Part shown: one piece after another, positions 25,201-37,044 of the stretch | How positions within the stretch are numbered: position 1 is the stretch's first letter | Layout: the number at the start of each line of letters is the position of its first letter | Origin: Byssochlamys sp. IMV 00236 | Lineage: Eukaryota; Ascomycota; Eurotiomycetes; Eurotiales; Thermoascaceae | Length of the DNA: 64,000 nt | NCBI GenBank assembly: GCA_001931875.2 | Contig: MSJH02000669.1 | Span: 124,001-188,000, forward strand | Direction of reading: 5' to 3' | The notes under the pieces: model-generated | The model's database searches: none | What the model was told of the DNA's origin: nothing | What the model saw: the letters and a program-made list of their open reading frames with translations, nothing else | Translations under genes and position numbers: made by a program

Positions 25201-26409
25201 GAATACTCGATGAACGGGCTACAGCAAAGCGACCAACATCAAGATATGATGTTCGCCTTCGCCAACAAGTTCCTCTCTCTTCAGCCAAAATACGCTCCTG
25301 TCTTTGTCTACGGATGGTTGTCTCTAGTTTCGCACCGAGTTTTCATGTCAGGCATGCTGACCATGCCGGATGAAGCTGGCTGGGGACCTTACTGTGAGAT
25401 CATGCAGGCCCTACTTTCGTATATCGGCGAACAACTCAAGCCAGCGAACGTTTCATACGTTGCAAAGGACCTATACAAGGGTGTTCTGCGTATCCTCTTG
25501 ATCTTGCATCATGATTTCCCTGAGTTCGTTGCGGAGAATCACTTCCAGTTCTGCAACGTTATCCCGGCTCATTGTGCCCAACTGCGCAATCTTGTTCTCA
25601 GTGCTTATCCTTCCTCTTTCCACAAACTCCCAGACCCTTTCCGAGAAGGTCTCAAAGTCGAGCGGCTCGAGGAAATAAGGGAAGCCCCGAAGATCGCTGG
25701 GGATATCGTTGCTCCTCTCCAGAGGGCCGGCATCAAGAACGTTGTTGACAGTGCACTCCAAAACAACAACGCATCCGAAGCTTCTATTCAGCAGATTTGT
25801 GAAGCTATCTATAACCCGCCAAGCAAGGGCACTGGTCTCTTCATGATCCCCATCAACGTTGACGTCGTTCTCGTTAATGCTCTCGTTCTCTACATTGGTC
25901 AGAGTGCGGTGTCTGCTGCTGCTTCCAAGGGGAACACCCGAGCCGTATTTGACAGCTCGCCTCATTCCGCCTTGCTGGAAAGACTTGCCAAAGTCCTTCA
26001 ACCGGAGGCGCGATACTACCTGCTGAGTGCCATGGCAAACCAGTTGAGATACCCGAACAGTCACACTTACTATTTCAGCTTTGCTATTCTCCATCTCTTT
26101 GGAGTGGACTTCTCTGAGCAGCAGGAGTCAGACATTCGTCAGCAGATCATCAGGGTGCTGCTTGAGCGCCTTATCGTGCACCGGCCGCACCCATGGGGCC
26201 TGATCATTACACTCCAGGAACTTCTCCAGAACCGGAGCTATACTTTCTTCCGTCTGCCATTCATACAGGCAGCTCCCGAGGTAAGCACCTACCACGGTAT
26301 ATCAACATTTCAGAACGGGATAACTAATTATGATCGCCTAAAGATCGGTCGCCTCTTTGATGCTCTTCTCCAGCACATTCAACAGCAGAGTCCTAGGGCC
26401 CTTGCTTAA
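19220..26409 (+). CDS. NOT1: CCR4-NOT complex scaffold subunit Not1
   Basis: Four exons, 19220-19918, 19978-20302, 20360-26280 and 26344-26409, give 2336 aa, the expected size for a filamentous fungus. Residues 1-200 are Ser/Pro/Gly-rich and disordered. HEAT-like repeats follow. The MIF4G (Caf1-binding) region starts near residue 1060 (DEEVQDKILFVLNNVSEQNI). The CAF40-binding DUF3819 helices are at about 1335-1480 (LRQIVHSAVERAIAEIITPV). The Not1 superfamily homology domain fills about 1845 to the end (HQRQVMNNQEDSALFFRLSI; ending IGRLFDALLQHIQQ). Not1 holds together the Caf1/Ccr4 deadenylases and the Not2/Not3-5 module, acting in cytoplasmic mRNA decay and in transcription. The last intron (63 nt) is a multiple of three with no stop, so its retention would only insert 21 residues. 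Confidence 0.93.
26281..26343 (+). other. Frame-neutral last intron of Not1
   Basis: GTAAGC donor, CTAAT-type branch and AAG acceptor. It lies between FIQAAPE and IGRLFDALL, which are adjacent in other Not1 proteins. Length 63 nt with no stop codon in frame, so unspliced mRNA stays translatable. Confidence 0.75.
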
Positions 26410-27057
26410 ACGCCTGTGTCGAAGTCTGTATGTTCGACCAGCATTTACTTCCAGCGTCTGCTGGACGTGTCTCATTACCTCGCAGGCATCAATGCCTTCC
26501 CATATCATATCTAGCTGTTAGCTACTTGCAACAGCATCTTTGACTTGCACACCGGCGCCTTGGTCCAGTTCGGTACGGAATTACGGTTTATGTTTTTCCA
26601 ACTTTTATCTTCTTTTGCTGTGGACTATTATGAGAACGTGCGTTGTCTACGACGTGGCCAGTACGAGCCCCGAAGGCATGAGATCCGCATGATTTCTCGC
26701 AATGATTCGACACGTCTTTCCTCGATTTGTGATGAGATGGCACGAAAAAGATCGTTAAAAAGTGTATAGGCGTAATTGTTGGACTGTACTATAATGATAT
26801 GGATGCCCCTCTTAATAGACAATTGTACATCTTTCTGCAAATTCAATCTTAAGAAATATCAGTTAGTAACAATCTGTATACATGCGATTGCTTTCTAGTC
26901 TAGTTATAGGACTCTTTATCGTTGTTACGTTGTAGGACCTCTTGGGGTCGTTTAGCATCGGCGCCGAAAACTGGAGTGACGTCGGAGCACCCGACTTGTC
27001 GTCATTTAGCTTTGGCTCGGACAAACAACCATCTCTGTCCGATGCGAACACCGTGAC
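26410..27057. other. Intergenic region
   Basis: 3' flank of Not1 and promoter of the seipin gene. A 74-codon plus-strand ORF at 26545-26769 is not convincing. Confidence 0.5.
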
Positions 27058-28417
27058 ATGGAAGCCAGGATGAGGAGACCGGCATACACAATGGATGAGG
27101 AGGAGGAAGAGGATATTTCCTCGATTTCCAGAGCAGTGGTAATGATAACCTCAGTGCCTTCCAGTGCCTCAGCTGACTTCATGGCCTCTAGGGTCTCATA
27201 GCAAGCCCCTTTCGCGCCGCGATATCCAAGCAAGCACAGAGAGCGTACCTGAGTTCCCTGCTGTTTGCAAGCGCTTCCATAATTCTGCTGGGCATCGCGG
27301 CCGTCTCGTATTGGATATTGTACTTCAGATTTGTTCCGCAAATTGGCCTTGAGCGAGATGTTCATTTGCAATTCGGGTATGTAGCGCGTTATGCTCGCGC
27401 ATGGAGCAAGCAGCTCATGACTGGTGAACAATGGCAGTTAGCTAACTCGACATAGTAATGGACACCCTTGGGGAACTGCCATATTGGACTCCGAATTGGC
27501 CTCCCTGCAGGCTTACGACGTGAGCGTTACGCTTGAACTTCCTCGGACCCCGTCCAACCTCGCTGCCGGCAACTTCATGCTAGACCTCTCCCTATATTCG
27601 CGTCCCTCCAAGTCTATAATCACAGCTGCAAATACTTCAACGCAAGTGCTTTCGCATTCCCGTCGCCCGGCCATACTTACCTACGCCTCGTCAGTCGTGG
27701 ACACGGCCCACAAAGTGTCGCGGTTGCCTTTCTATGTGTTTGGGTGGCGGAGGGAGGCGGAGACATTGGAAGTGGATATGATGGAACAGGTCGAGTTTGC
27801 AAAAGGATGGCGCAACCTTCCGGCAAGTCTCCGGTTGGAGATTCAAAGTACGGAGCGCATGCAGGTCTACAGTGCCAAGGTAAAGTTCCTGGCAAGATTT
27901 ACGGGGCTACGGTATGTACCTTATGATCGCCTGGCAGCTAGTGGTTTCACATACAATACTAACTTGTCACAGTTGGTTCATGTATAGGTGGAAGATCACA
28001 TCGTTCCTCATATTCAGTGGGATGTTCTGGGGTGTGTCCATGGCATCCAGCGCTATTGCCTGGTTAATACTATCGTCCTATCTTGGTTCTGGTGCAAGGG
28101 AACCAGAGAAGTCGATCAAGAAGGAAGAACGTGAGGATCGCCCGATCAAGACTGAGGAAGAGACAACAGATAGCGATTCCGACGGTTACCAGGAATCATC
28201 GAAGCAGGGGATAGGACGGGTCAAACAGGAAGAAGATCCTCACGACGAGGCTCCATTTGACCCTCATGCTGCTGAAGCGGACGATGAAGATGACGAAGGA
28301 CAACAGATCAGGGAAAGTCCAGGAGCGGGCACAGACTCCGGCATTGGCACTAGTCTAGAGAGTGCGAGTGCGCAGGGTATTCAGCGACGGAGGAGTCGCC
28401 TATTTGGTGGACATTGA
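27058..28417 (+). CDS. Seipin, lipid droplet assembly protein
   Basis: Four exons, 27058-27138, 27192-27376, 27456-27911 and 27973-28417, give 388 aa. The short acidic N-terminus is followed by a first membrane helix (LSSLLFASASIILLGIAAVS) and the family sequence FRFVPQIGLERDVHLQFG. The lumenal beta-sandwich includes YDVSVTLELPRTPSNLAAGN and FMLDLSLYS. The second helix comes after LRWFMYRWKITSFLIFSG. The C-terminal tail is long, acidic and Lys/Glu-rich and faces the cytosol. Seipin forms a ring in the ER membrane at ER-lipid droplet contacts and controls droplet size by trapping triacylglycerol. Splice choices at 27191 and 27377 were set by phase and by this family pattern. Confidence 0.9.
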
Positions 28418-29016
28418 GATGGTCACTGATATCGACTAGTGTCGAGAAAAAGGCATGTTGGTGGACATCATTTTCTATGTGTTTGAGATTGGATGGTTTC
28501 CTTATTAGGATGTGAGATACCCAATGAAACGATAAATACTTCAATAAACAAACCTTAGTTGTTTGTATGTTTCTTGATGCGATTGTATCGTATGTAACTA
28601 TCTGAAACAAGCAATGGCTGCATCCTGGTTATAAATACTGCGCCGCCACATCGTTGTGGCATTCGTGAATTGAAGCCTTGGAGAAATACGCCAGCAGGGT
28701 AAAAGCTTGCTCCAGACCCTACGAACAGCATCGTCGGTCTCCCATGTGACTCGAACACATTATAGACATCATTATCTTTTTACGTGACTTCCATTTTTAT
28801 TTTTCCGTCCCAATAACCTGCATCAATACTGAAGAATCGAGCCTCTTTACCGGCGAACTGGTTGTCCTACTCAGTTATTTATCGATAAAAGGTGGAGCCA
28901 CTTTTGGTTCCGCCGTCCGTCGAGAAAAAGGCGGAGAGGGAAAGAGACTGCCGTTTCTGACTTTGCAGGTAACTAGTTACAATCTCCATTGTACAGTTTG
29001 AAAAGGACAAGCAGAG
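28418..29016. other. Intergenic region
   Basis: 3' flank of seipin and promoter of the SurE-TTL gene. No gene seen. Confidence 0.5.
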
Positions 29017-31667
29017 ATGCATATCCTGGTAAGTTACTCTTGGCTTTTCTTTATCTCGTCGAGAGCAATCATCCCTTGTGGAACGTTCCCAAGTGCTCAA
29101 GGCTGTCTTCGTCTGAGGCGGTAACTAACAGACCCCTCCCCCGCGGTGCAGGTTGTCAACGACGACGGACCCCCGTCGAACGAGTCTTCGCCCTACGTTC
29201 ACTCGCTCATTCACAATCTTCAGTCCGCTGGTCATGTCGTCTCCGTCGTCCTACCGCACCAGCAGCGCTCGTGGATCGGTAAGGCGCACCTTGTTGGCGC
29301 ATCAGTGACGCCGACGTACTTCCGACCCGGTACATTGCACCAGGACGATGGCACAGTACACCACCTGCCGCGCGACGAAGATGATGATGGTGACGAGTGG
29401 ATCTTGATCGATTCGACTCCCGCGAGCTGCGTCCAGATCGGACTGTACCATTACTTCCAGGATCGGGGCCCTATAGACGTCGTCATATCTGGGCCGAACT
29501 ACGGGCGTAACACGACTGCACTCTTCTCTTTATCAAGTGGCACGATTGGAGGCGCTATGGAGGCTGCTGTATGTGGGAAGAAGGCTATTGCTCTCTCATA
29601 TGCCTTCAGTTCGCGGAACCACGATCCCGTCGTCATTGCAGAGGCGTCCAAGCACTCTGTGCGACTGATTGAGTACCTGTGCAAGAACTGGGCTGATGGT
29701 GTCGATCTCTACACCGTCAATGTTCCGCTAGAGCCAGGTGTCAGTGAGAATAAGATCTTATATACCAACATGCTAGATAATCGATGGTCGTCCGGTAGCT
29801 GTTTCCAAGCCACTGATGCTGAAGCCTCTGGAGAAGGCCCAGAGGTTCAGGAGCACAAGCTTCGACTGGCCGGCGAAACTGGGGAACTCAGTGCGAACGG
29901 ATCAGCGGACGGTGTGCCGAAAAAGAAGTCGAAGATTCAGCATAAGCATTTTAAGTGGGCACCCAACTTCGCGGACGTGTATAGAAGCGTGGAGGAGAGT
30001 CAACCTGGAAATGACGGCTGGGCAGTGAAGGAAGGGATGACTAGGTATGTTCGATCTTCTCGCGCTTCTTTCAGTAACGCGTATTAATGGATTGCGACTA
30101 GTGTTACTCCTCTCAAGGCCAATTTCATGCATATACCCGGATTCACTCAGGGGGAGATCAAGTTGTGAGTGGAAATCTTGGGCCAACGAATCTTGACGAC
30201 TTGCTGTTTTAAAGGACCTGGACGTTCTTCGTTATAGATATCTAGATATGATAATAGATATCCCGCTGTTGCTCTTTTATTTCTGCGAGCATTTTCTGCG
30301 AGCATTTTCACTCCGTCTCTTAACATGCGAGGTATAGTTCTGATTGTTTCCTTCTTCCTTCTAGATCAGGAACCCATGCACCGGCTCTCTACTACTTGGT
30401 GGAACTAGATTCCCCATACGTACAGCCACTGATAGAGAACGCATTGCGGAATCGACTACGAGGAACAGTCTGCCAGGCGATATCCTCCCTTTCCGATCTC
30501 CCGGACTCCTCAGCCCCCGTACTACAATACCGGGAATATGAGAAGTTGGATTTCGAACACGCCCTTGCACATCCTTCTTCGTCATTGATCAACTCCTTTG
30601 TCATCCGCAAGGCTCTGATCCGGAAGCATTACCTTTCCAATACAGTTGCCAATTGGATTTCCAAACACCCTGATAGTATCCTCCGGAAGCATGTGAAACC
30701 AGCCGTGGACTTTGAGGTTGACTACGCTGAATTTCTCGATGAAGCCCTCATGGAGGCTTACGAGCTGCGCGAGAGCTTGGAAGCTAATGAGAGCAAAGCT
30801 GAGCAAGATAAAGAATGGTGGATTCTAAAACCAGGGATGAGCGATCGAGGACAGGGAATCCGCCTCTTCAATAGCGAGGCTCAGCTGCAAGCGATTTTTG
30901 AAGAGTGGGAGGAAGATGAATCTGATGAGGAGGATGACGAGGCCAAAGTTGGAACTGAGCCTTCGGTGGATGGGAACGCTGGCAAGAATGAACAGGGAGT
31001 CGTGACCTCTCAACTGCGCCATTTCATCGCTCAGCCTTATATCGATCCCCCCCTTCTTTTACCGTCTGCATCCAACAGGAAGTTTCATATCCGCACCTAT
31101 GTCCTTGCCGCGGGTTCTTTGAAGGTCTATGTATTCAGGGAAATGCTGGCTCTGTTCTCTGGAGTGCCATACCAAGCACCTTGGGAGGAGGAGGATGAGG
31201 TGAGAGATCTTGCGAGACACTTGACCAACACCTGCCTTCAGGAAGGAGGCAGCGCCAACGAGGGCAGCGTAAGACGCTTCTGGGACCTCGAAGACTCCGC
31301 GCCTGGGCTACCTTCGAACTGGAAAGACAGCGTATTTGACCAGATTTGTGCCATCACGGGTGAGATATTTGAGGCGGCAGCCAGAGGTATGCTTGTCCAC
31401 TTTCAGACCCTTCCTAATGCTTTCGAGCTCTTCGGCGTGGACTTTCTGGTCGATGACGCTGGAAATGCCTGGTTGCTGGAGCTGAATGCGTTCCCCGATT
31501 TTGGGCAGACTGGCGAGGACCTTAAGGAGACTGTGGTAGGACGTCTATTTGAGGAGGCCGTGGATGTCGTTGTCAAACCATTTTTCGGACTTGGGGAGGT
31601 GCCGCGTCCCGACGACAGTATGGGCCTCAAGCTCGTTGCTAGTTTAGATCTTGGCAGGAAGATCTAG
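29017..31667 (+). CDS. PBY1: SurE phosphatase-like plus tubulin-tyrosine-ligase-like fusion, Pby1 type
   Basis: Four exons, 29017-29028, 29152-30044, 30102-30164 and 30365-31667, give 756 aa. Exon 1 is only 12 nt (Met-His-Ile-Leu) and must join exon 2 to rebuild the SurE start: HIL-VVNDDGPPSNESSPYV, with the metal-binding Asp pair in NDDG. ISGPNYGRNTTALFSLSSGT is also SurE-typical. After about residue 390 comes an ATP-grasp TTL-like domain: WWILKPGMSDRGQGIRLF, then FHIRTYVLAAG, LTNTCLQ and ELNAFPDFGQTG. The same order is seen in budding yeast Pby1, linked to P-bodies. An acid-phosphatase/nucleotidase first half and ligase-like second half are expected; the substrate is unknown. Intron 3 is long for this window (200 nt). 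Confidence 0.87.
30281..30308. repeat. Short direct repeat inside intron 3 of the Pby1-type gene
   Basis: The 14-mer TTCTGCGAGCATTT occurs twice in immediate succession. It probably arose by slippage and may explain why this intron is longer than its neighbours. Confidence 0.7.
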
Positions 31668-33029
31668 AGGTTGCCGCCAAGAAAAAAGGAGATTTGTATT
31701 ATCAAATATTAGATATGCTTAACTACCATGTAGTTATATATTGCCAGTCATGGTCGCAAAACCTCCAAAATGGAAGCCTACAGATTTACTTGTTAACTAC
31801 AAGCTCTGCAAAACCAAGCTAGGGGTTCTCTTGCCTGCAGCACAATCGAATGCTCAGCAAGCATCACTTGCCCTCCGTGAACTCGATGTCTGTACACTCT
31901 TTCTCCATCTGCGAGAGATCACAGCAGAAATGTGATCTTGCTCAGCACAGGAGAGCGGTGGATATCTGGCCGATGTAAATAAGCGGTGACGACGCAAGAC
32001 GTGAAACACATCAAGCTTGGTGAAGGTAAAAGAGCCACTCACCTAGTCAAGCGAATAAGACAATATGATTTTATGCACATCAAGGGCGGTCAATCTCTCT
32101 GTAGTTCAGTTTATGCACTCTCTCTCGCCTATATACGAACTTGGATAAGATAGTTGTGCTTAATTTCTGTGATATTGTGGCGTCAAAATTGGATTTAGGA
32201 GTGGCTTGTGCAAACTGCGCTAGATTATATGTAGGGAGCCAATAGTGTTTTTCTTCATCGTTCCGTGCTGGCCTATCCTTTCGAAAATGAGGCGGTTTTT
32301 CCTTCCTGGGGACGCGGCTATCAAGCAGGCAGTGACGATCTTCGCATCGTCCCCCTTCTGAGCATTGATTGTCATCTCGTTGACATAACTAGGTGGATCT
32401 GAGAAAGGGCCCTTTGTCAGCGTCAGAGCTTTCTTCGCGAATCCTGGGGAGTGATACGTGTCTCCTGTTGAGTTCTGTGGGGAGTGGAAGATAGTCAACA
32501 CGAAGAAGCCTACCTTGGTGCGTGATCGAGCAGATATATAATACCAAACAACAGAGAAACAAAACCCCCCAGACTTAGGAAGCTCCCATCAACTTCTCTG
32601 GACCGTGAATGAGCAGTGGAAACGCATGTAGAGTCATTGAAGGCAGGCTCAGTCTATGTTGTCGTTCACTTGTCGGTAAAGGCCTCCCAGCTGCCCAACC
32701 TGGATCCAGATTGGGAACTTGGAAGTTTCGCACCTTCCTTCAGATAACCCGCAAGACTCCTCCAGATCGAGCGCGCACTCTACCTTGTTCTCTCATCTCG
32801 ATAAATAATTGCTGATAAATAACAATCCCGTTCACACGAGACTCTTCAAGAATTTCTCACATTCAACTTGGCGCACTGTATGACAGTTCACATAAGAGCT
32901 AAGATCCTGGCAGCCCGCGCTCTTCTTCAAAGACACGAAGCCAGTGTATTCGTTGCTTGACGTCGAGGACGAGTAGCCTAAAAAGAGGCAGTTCTTCGAT
33001 TTATATGATACCCCGTAACCCACGGCAAA
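31668..33029. other. Intergenic region with one weak minus-strand exon candidate
   Basis: About 1.36 kb. At 32220-32482 on the minus strand there is an open stretch that looks protein-like (SPGFAKKALTLTKGPFSDPP). It is preceded by a CCCCACAG acceptor and, 39 nt further up, a GTAGGC donor, but no ATG exon could be found. I do not call a gene. The rest is AT-rich. Confidence 0.35.
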
Positions 33030-36000
33030 ATGGCTAGTGCCCAGATGGTGCAGGCAGGAGGTATTTCGCTCGCAATTCGGACACTTCACTCTTTTCTTCC
33101 ACTCGTCGTAGCAGTCTCCTTTGCTATTTCATACATCGCCAGTGCCTTACGGAAGAACGACCATGGTGGGAAGCTGCACAGAGGTCGCAGCAGGGAGATT
33201 GTTCTGTGGATGATCTCCACAGTCCTTACTACATACGTGAGTGTTGTCTTCGAGTTCACATTTGAAGCTGATATAAATTTCTCGTTGATGGAGATTGCTT
33301 GAAATTTTCTGCTAACTGATAATGAAGTGTCTAGATTCTGTAATCCTCATCTATGCGGCCCTCTCCAGCAATCGTGGAACCGTACCGCAAGATCATATTG
33401 TAAGAACTCTCAAATCATCAGTCAGATATCTTTCTTGATGGGTTGTGAGGATGACTAAAACCAGCCTCCGTAGGTATTCTCGCTGAGCTCAGTCTTACTA
33501 TGGATTGCACTGATTTTCGGTTTTGTCGACTATGCATCGACTCCGTGGTACCCGTTCTACGGTCCTTGGGTCACGTACATGGTCACCGAGGCCGCTCTGT
33601 TGGGACTGTCTACTCGCGCTCCACAGGAAATCACATATTATAAGACAATGATGTGGATCCAGATACTGCGTCTCTGTGTCTTATGTTCGCTACTCTGCTT
33701 CTCTTTCTCCTCTGACTTCCACAATAGGAGAGCAAGGAGAGTGAATACTGATGAGGAGACTGCACCCTTGTTGGCCCCTGGAAATGCCGATACCAACCAT
33801 CTGGAATCCCCTCAACAATGTTCATTGGTGAACAACTACGAAACGATTAATGGAGAGGGGGATGGATCAAGTGACCTCCATCATGATAGAGGGAAGAAGG
33901 GGGATCCAGAAAAACAATCTAATGTCCTCGAGGATTTCATGGTAAGTCCCCCTGAAGAATAGATAGGACCATCAACTTTCATTTCGGACAGCTAAATGAA
34001 GCTAGTTTCTTCTTCCGTTCTTTTGGCCTAAGACAAAGCCTCGCCTGCAATTACTCTACGGCGGTGTAGGTTTGTGTTTAGTGGTCGACCGTGTACTCAA
34101 CATCTTTGTTCCCATACAACTTGGTCTAATAACAAATATTTTGAGCAGACAAAAGGGTAGGTTCTACGGTCCAGTACAAATTCCTTTCTATTTCCTAATA
34201 TCTCATTTTCCTGTATAGAAACGGTTCCTTGGAAGGAGATAGTGGTCTTTGCGGCACTCCGTTTCCTAGATTCCAGTGGCGGCGTCTCGGCCATCCGACG
34301 GTATCTATGGCAGCCATTAGAGAATTTTACATATCACGAGATCAGTACTGCAGCCTTCAATAAAATAATGACGTTGTCAAGCGACTTCCATGATAATAAG
34401 CATTCTGGCAGCCTGTGGCAGACTGTCAGCCGTGGGAGATCCATCCGCCATGTCGTCGACTCCGTCCTATTCCAAATTGGGCCGATGATAGTCGATCTTG
34501 TGTTGGCCGTGAGTATTCTCTACTATCTGTTCGACGCCTATATGGCTTTGATTACAGCAGCGGTCTTCATCTTCTACCTATGGTCTTCGAGTAAGATCTT
34601 GGCCAAGCAAAAGGATAAACAGAGGCAATTGATATCAACTGTGGAGAAGGAATATGATGTGCTCTGCGAATCGACCTCCAATTGGCAGACAATTTCGTAC
34701 TTCAACCGGGTCGATTATGAGAAAGACCATTATTCATCTGCAGTCAAGAATCACATGAACTCGTCACTGACGTTCACATTGTGGTCTAACTTCGAGTCAG
34801 TAGCACAGTCATTCCTGCTTGTTGGCGGTTTGACCGGAGCATGCTTCCTTGCCGCATATCAAGTTGCTCAGGGGCGCAAGTCTGTAGGTAGTTTTGTGAT
34901 GCTTCTAAGCTATTGGGCTCAGTTATCTGGGCCTCTCAGGTTTTTCGCCCATGGATTCTGCAACTTCGCTCTTGACATGATCGACGCGGAGGAGCTAGTC
35001 CGTTTGCTGAGACAGAAACCAACCATTCATGATCACCCAGGGGCTAAGGAACTAGTGCTTGACCAAGGAGAAATTACGTTTGACAAGGTCTGCTTTTCTT
35101 ATGACGGCCGGAGAAAGATCCTAAAAGACGTCAGCTTTCGTGTTCGTCCTGGTGAGACCGTGGCACTCGTGGGAGAGACTGGAGGAGGGAAATCGACTAT
35201 ATTAAAATTGATTTCACGCTTCTACGACCCAGAAAGCGGCAAAGTGACAATTGATGGCCAGGATATCCGTGATGTCACTTTGGACAGTCTCCGCGCAAAT
35301 ATCGGCATTGTACCTCAGGATCCAGCACTTTTTCACGACACTATCATCAATAACATTAGATATGCCAATCCTTCAGCAACTGACGAAGAGATATATGAAG
35401 CATGCAAAGCTGTTGCACTACATGACAAATTTCTAAGTTTTCCTGACGGGTATCGAACACTTGTTGGTGAGCGCGGAGTCAAGCTGTCTGGTGGAGAGCT
35501 CCAAAGAGTGGCTATAGCAAGGGTTATAATCAGAGATCCTAGCATAGTTCTTCTTGATGAGGCAACCAGCAGCGTGGACAGCAACACAGAGATGCAAATC
35601 CAAAACAGTCTAGGGAAACTCACTGCTGGACGCACAACCCTAGTTATCGCGTGAGCCTCATGTCCAATGGATCACAACTATAGTACCGAAACTGACCAAT
35701 GCTTACAGACATCGTCTTTCTACTGTGATCAACGCAGATAAGATCCTCGTAATTGATGCGGGAAATATTGTTGAAGAAGGCCCTCATGAGGAGCTCCTGA
35801 AGAGAAAAGGGAACTACTATCGCTTATGGTCACATCAGTCTAGCCTGAAATCGTCGACCCAGAAGCGCAAAACGGACGATTCACAGTCTACCGGAACGCT
35901 CCCTGCTAAAGGATGGCCCAGTGGAAGATCATCTAAAACTGGTAATGGTACAGAAACCGTGCGCGAGATCTCTGTGAGAAGCGACAGAGAACCCCTATAT

Positions 36001-36537
36001 CACGATGACTTGAGTACAGATCAAGAGGAAGGTTATGGGGAACCAGATTTGATTCTCGATATTGCCTCAAACAGCTTTCTCGACCTCGACAAAGACCATT
36101 CGAAGATATCTTCTCTCAAGCCAGATGCTCCCGAATTTATCCCACAGCGCTTACAACGTACGGAAACCCCTGCTTCATCCGCTGTCTATGGGTATAATAC
36201 AATCATCAAGCCCGCTAAAGACAATGCTGGGTCCAATCACATCGGAAAAGAGAACTACAGAGGAAAGGCTACAGCACATGCTGAATGCGACCATGGGCTA
36301 GACTCGAACGGGCAGGTCTCGGACAGCTTGCGTACAGTGACTAAAAGAAGCGACATTATTGAGGAGACCAGCTCGACTACTGCCCGAGTTCGAGTAGCGA
36401 CGGCTCTAGGTCTCCAGCGGGCTGTCAATTGCAGCACAGTGAACGCAGACGTTAGTCCTAGTAAAGCGCACAAACATAAGAAAAAGCGGATATCTCGAAA
36501 GAGATTATCGAAAAGTGAACCGCCTTCTCTCGGTTAA
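33030..36537 (+). CDS. HMT1-like ABC half transporter with extra N-terminal membrane domain
   Basis: Six exons, 33030-33236, 33328-33399, 33474-33941, 34006-34156, 34219-35650 and 35709-36537, give 1052 aa. An N-terminal domain of about five helices comes first. A six-helix ABC membrane domain follows ([14 protein letters not shown] onward), then one nucleotide-binding domain: Walker [10 protein letters not shown] at 618-626 (Lys624), signature LSGGE from 722, Walker B LLDEAT with Asp746/Glu747, and His778 in the H-loop. The tail is about 200 residues, Ser/Lys-rich, ending in a basic cluster. The TMD0-like addition and the NBD match fission yeast Hmt1 and human ABCB6. Hmt1 sits in the vacuole membrane and moves thiol conjugates for cadmium tolerance; a similar vacuolar role is likely here. 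The long basic tail is unusual. Confidence 0.87.
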
Positions 36538-37044
36538 GACGCCAAACATGTCAGCTCCGTGCCAGTGGTGACCAGGAATTCGGTATATGGACACTGATAT
36601 TGTTAGAATGAGAATGCCCTCGAAAGCTAGTCTATCTCTCGGTTCGATGGAAGAGGCCTTGGGACGGTACGAGATGCGATGCCATCATGCATGAGATGTT
36701 GACCCGTGTCGGCCAGTGGATGGCTGCTGTGAGCAAGCAAATTATTTAATTTTAATGAAGAATAAAATGTATGAGATCTTTGATGACTCGTCCCCTGTTT
36801 CATGCCTAAAGGATCGCTTGAAGTTGTACTATTCCTCAGATTTTCCAGAAGAGCATGCCATCATGCATGTAAAGATGAGCATTTTCTGAGTCCGTCTCAC
36901 CCTTTGTATTTGTTATCGAGATGGTGGTTATTTGCCTTCCTGACTAACTGACACGCGAAATCCACTTCGATCGCCCTATACAATAGAGGCACGACCAAAC
37001 CGTCCCATACGGGAGCCACATAGCCATCACGTTCATCATGGTCT
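36538..37044. other. Intergenic region between convergent genes
   Basis: 3' flanks of the ABC transporter (+) and the SCI1-like gene (-). Nothing else seen. Confidence 0.5.

Noticed and set aside
32220..32501. 93-codon minus-strand ORF upstream of the ABC transporter
   Set aside because: Protein-like in part and preceded by a good acceptor, but the only start is GTG and no ATG exon could be joined; left as a weak exon candidate in the intergenic note.
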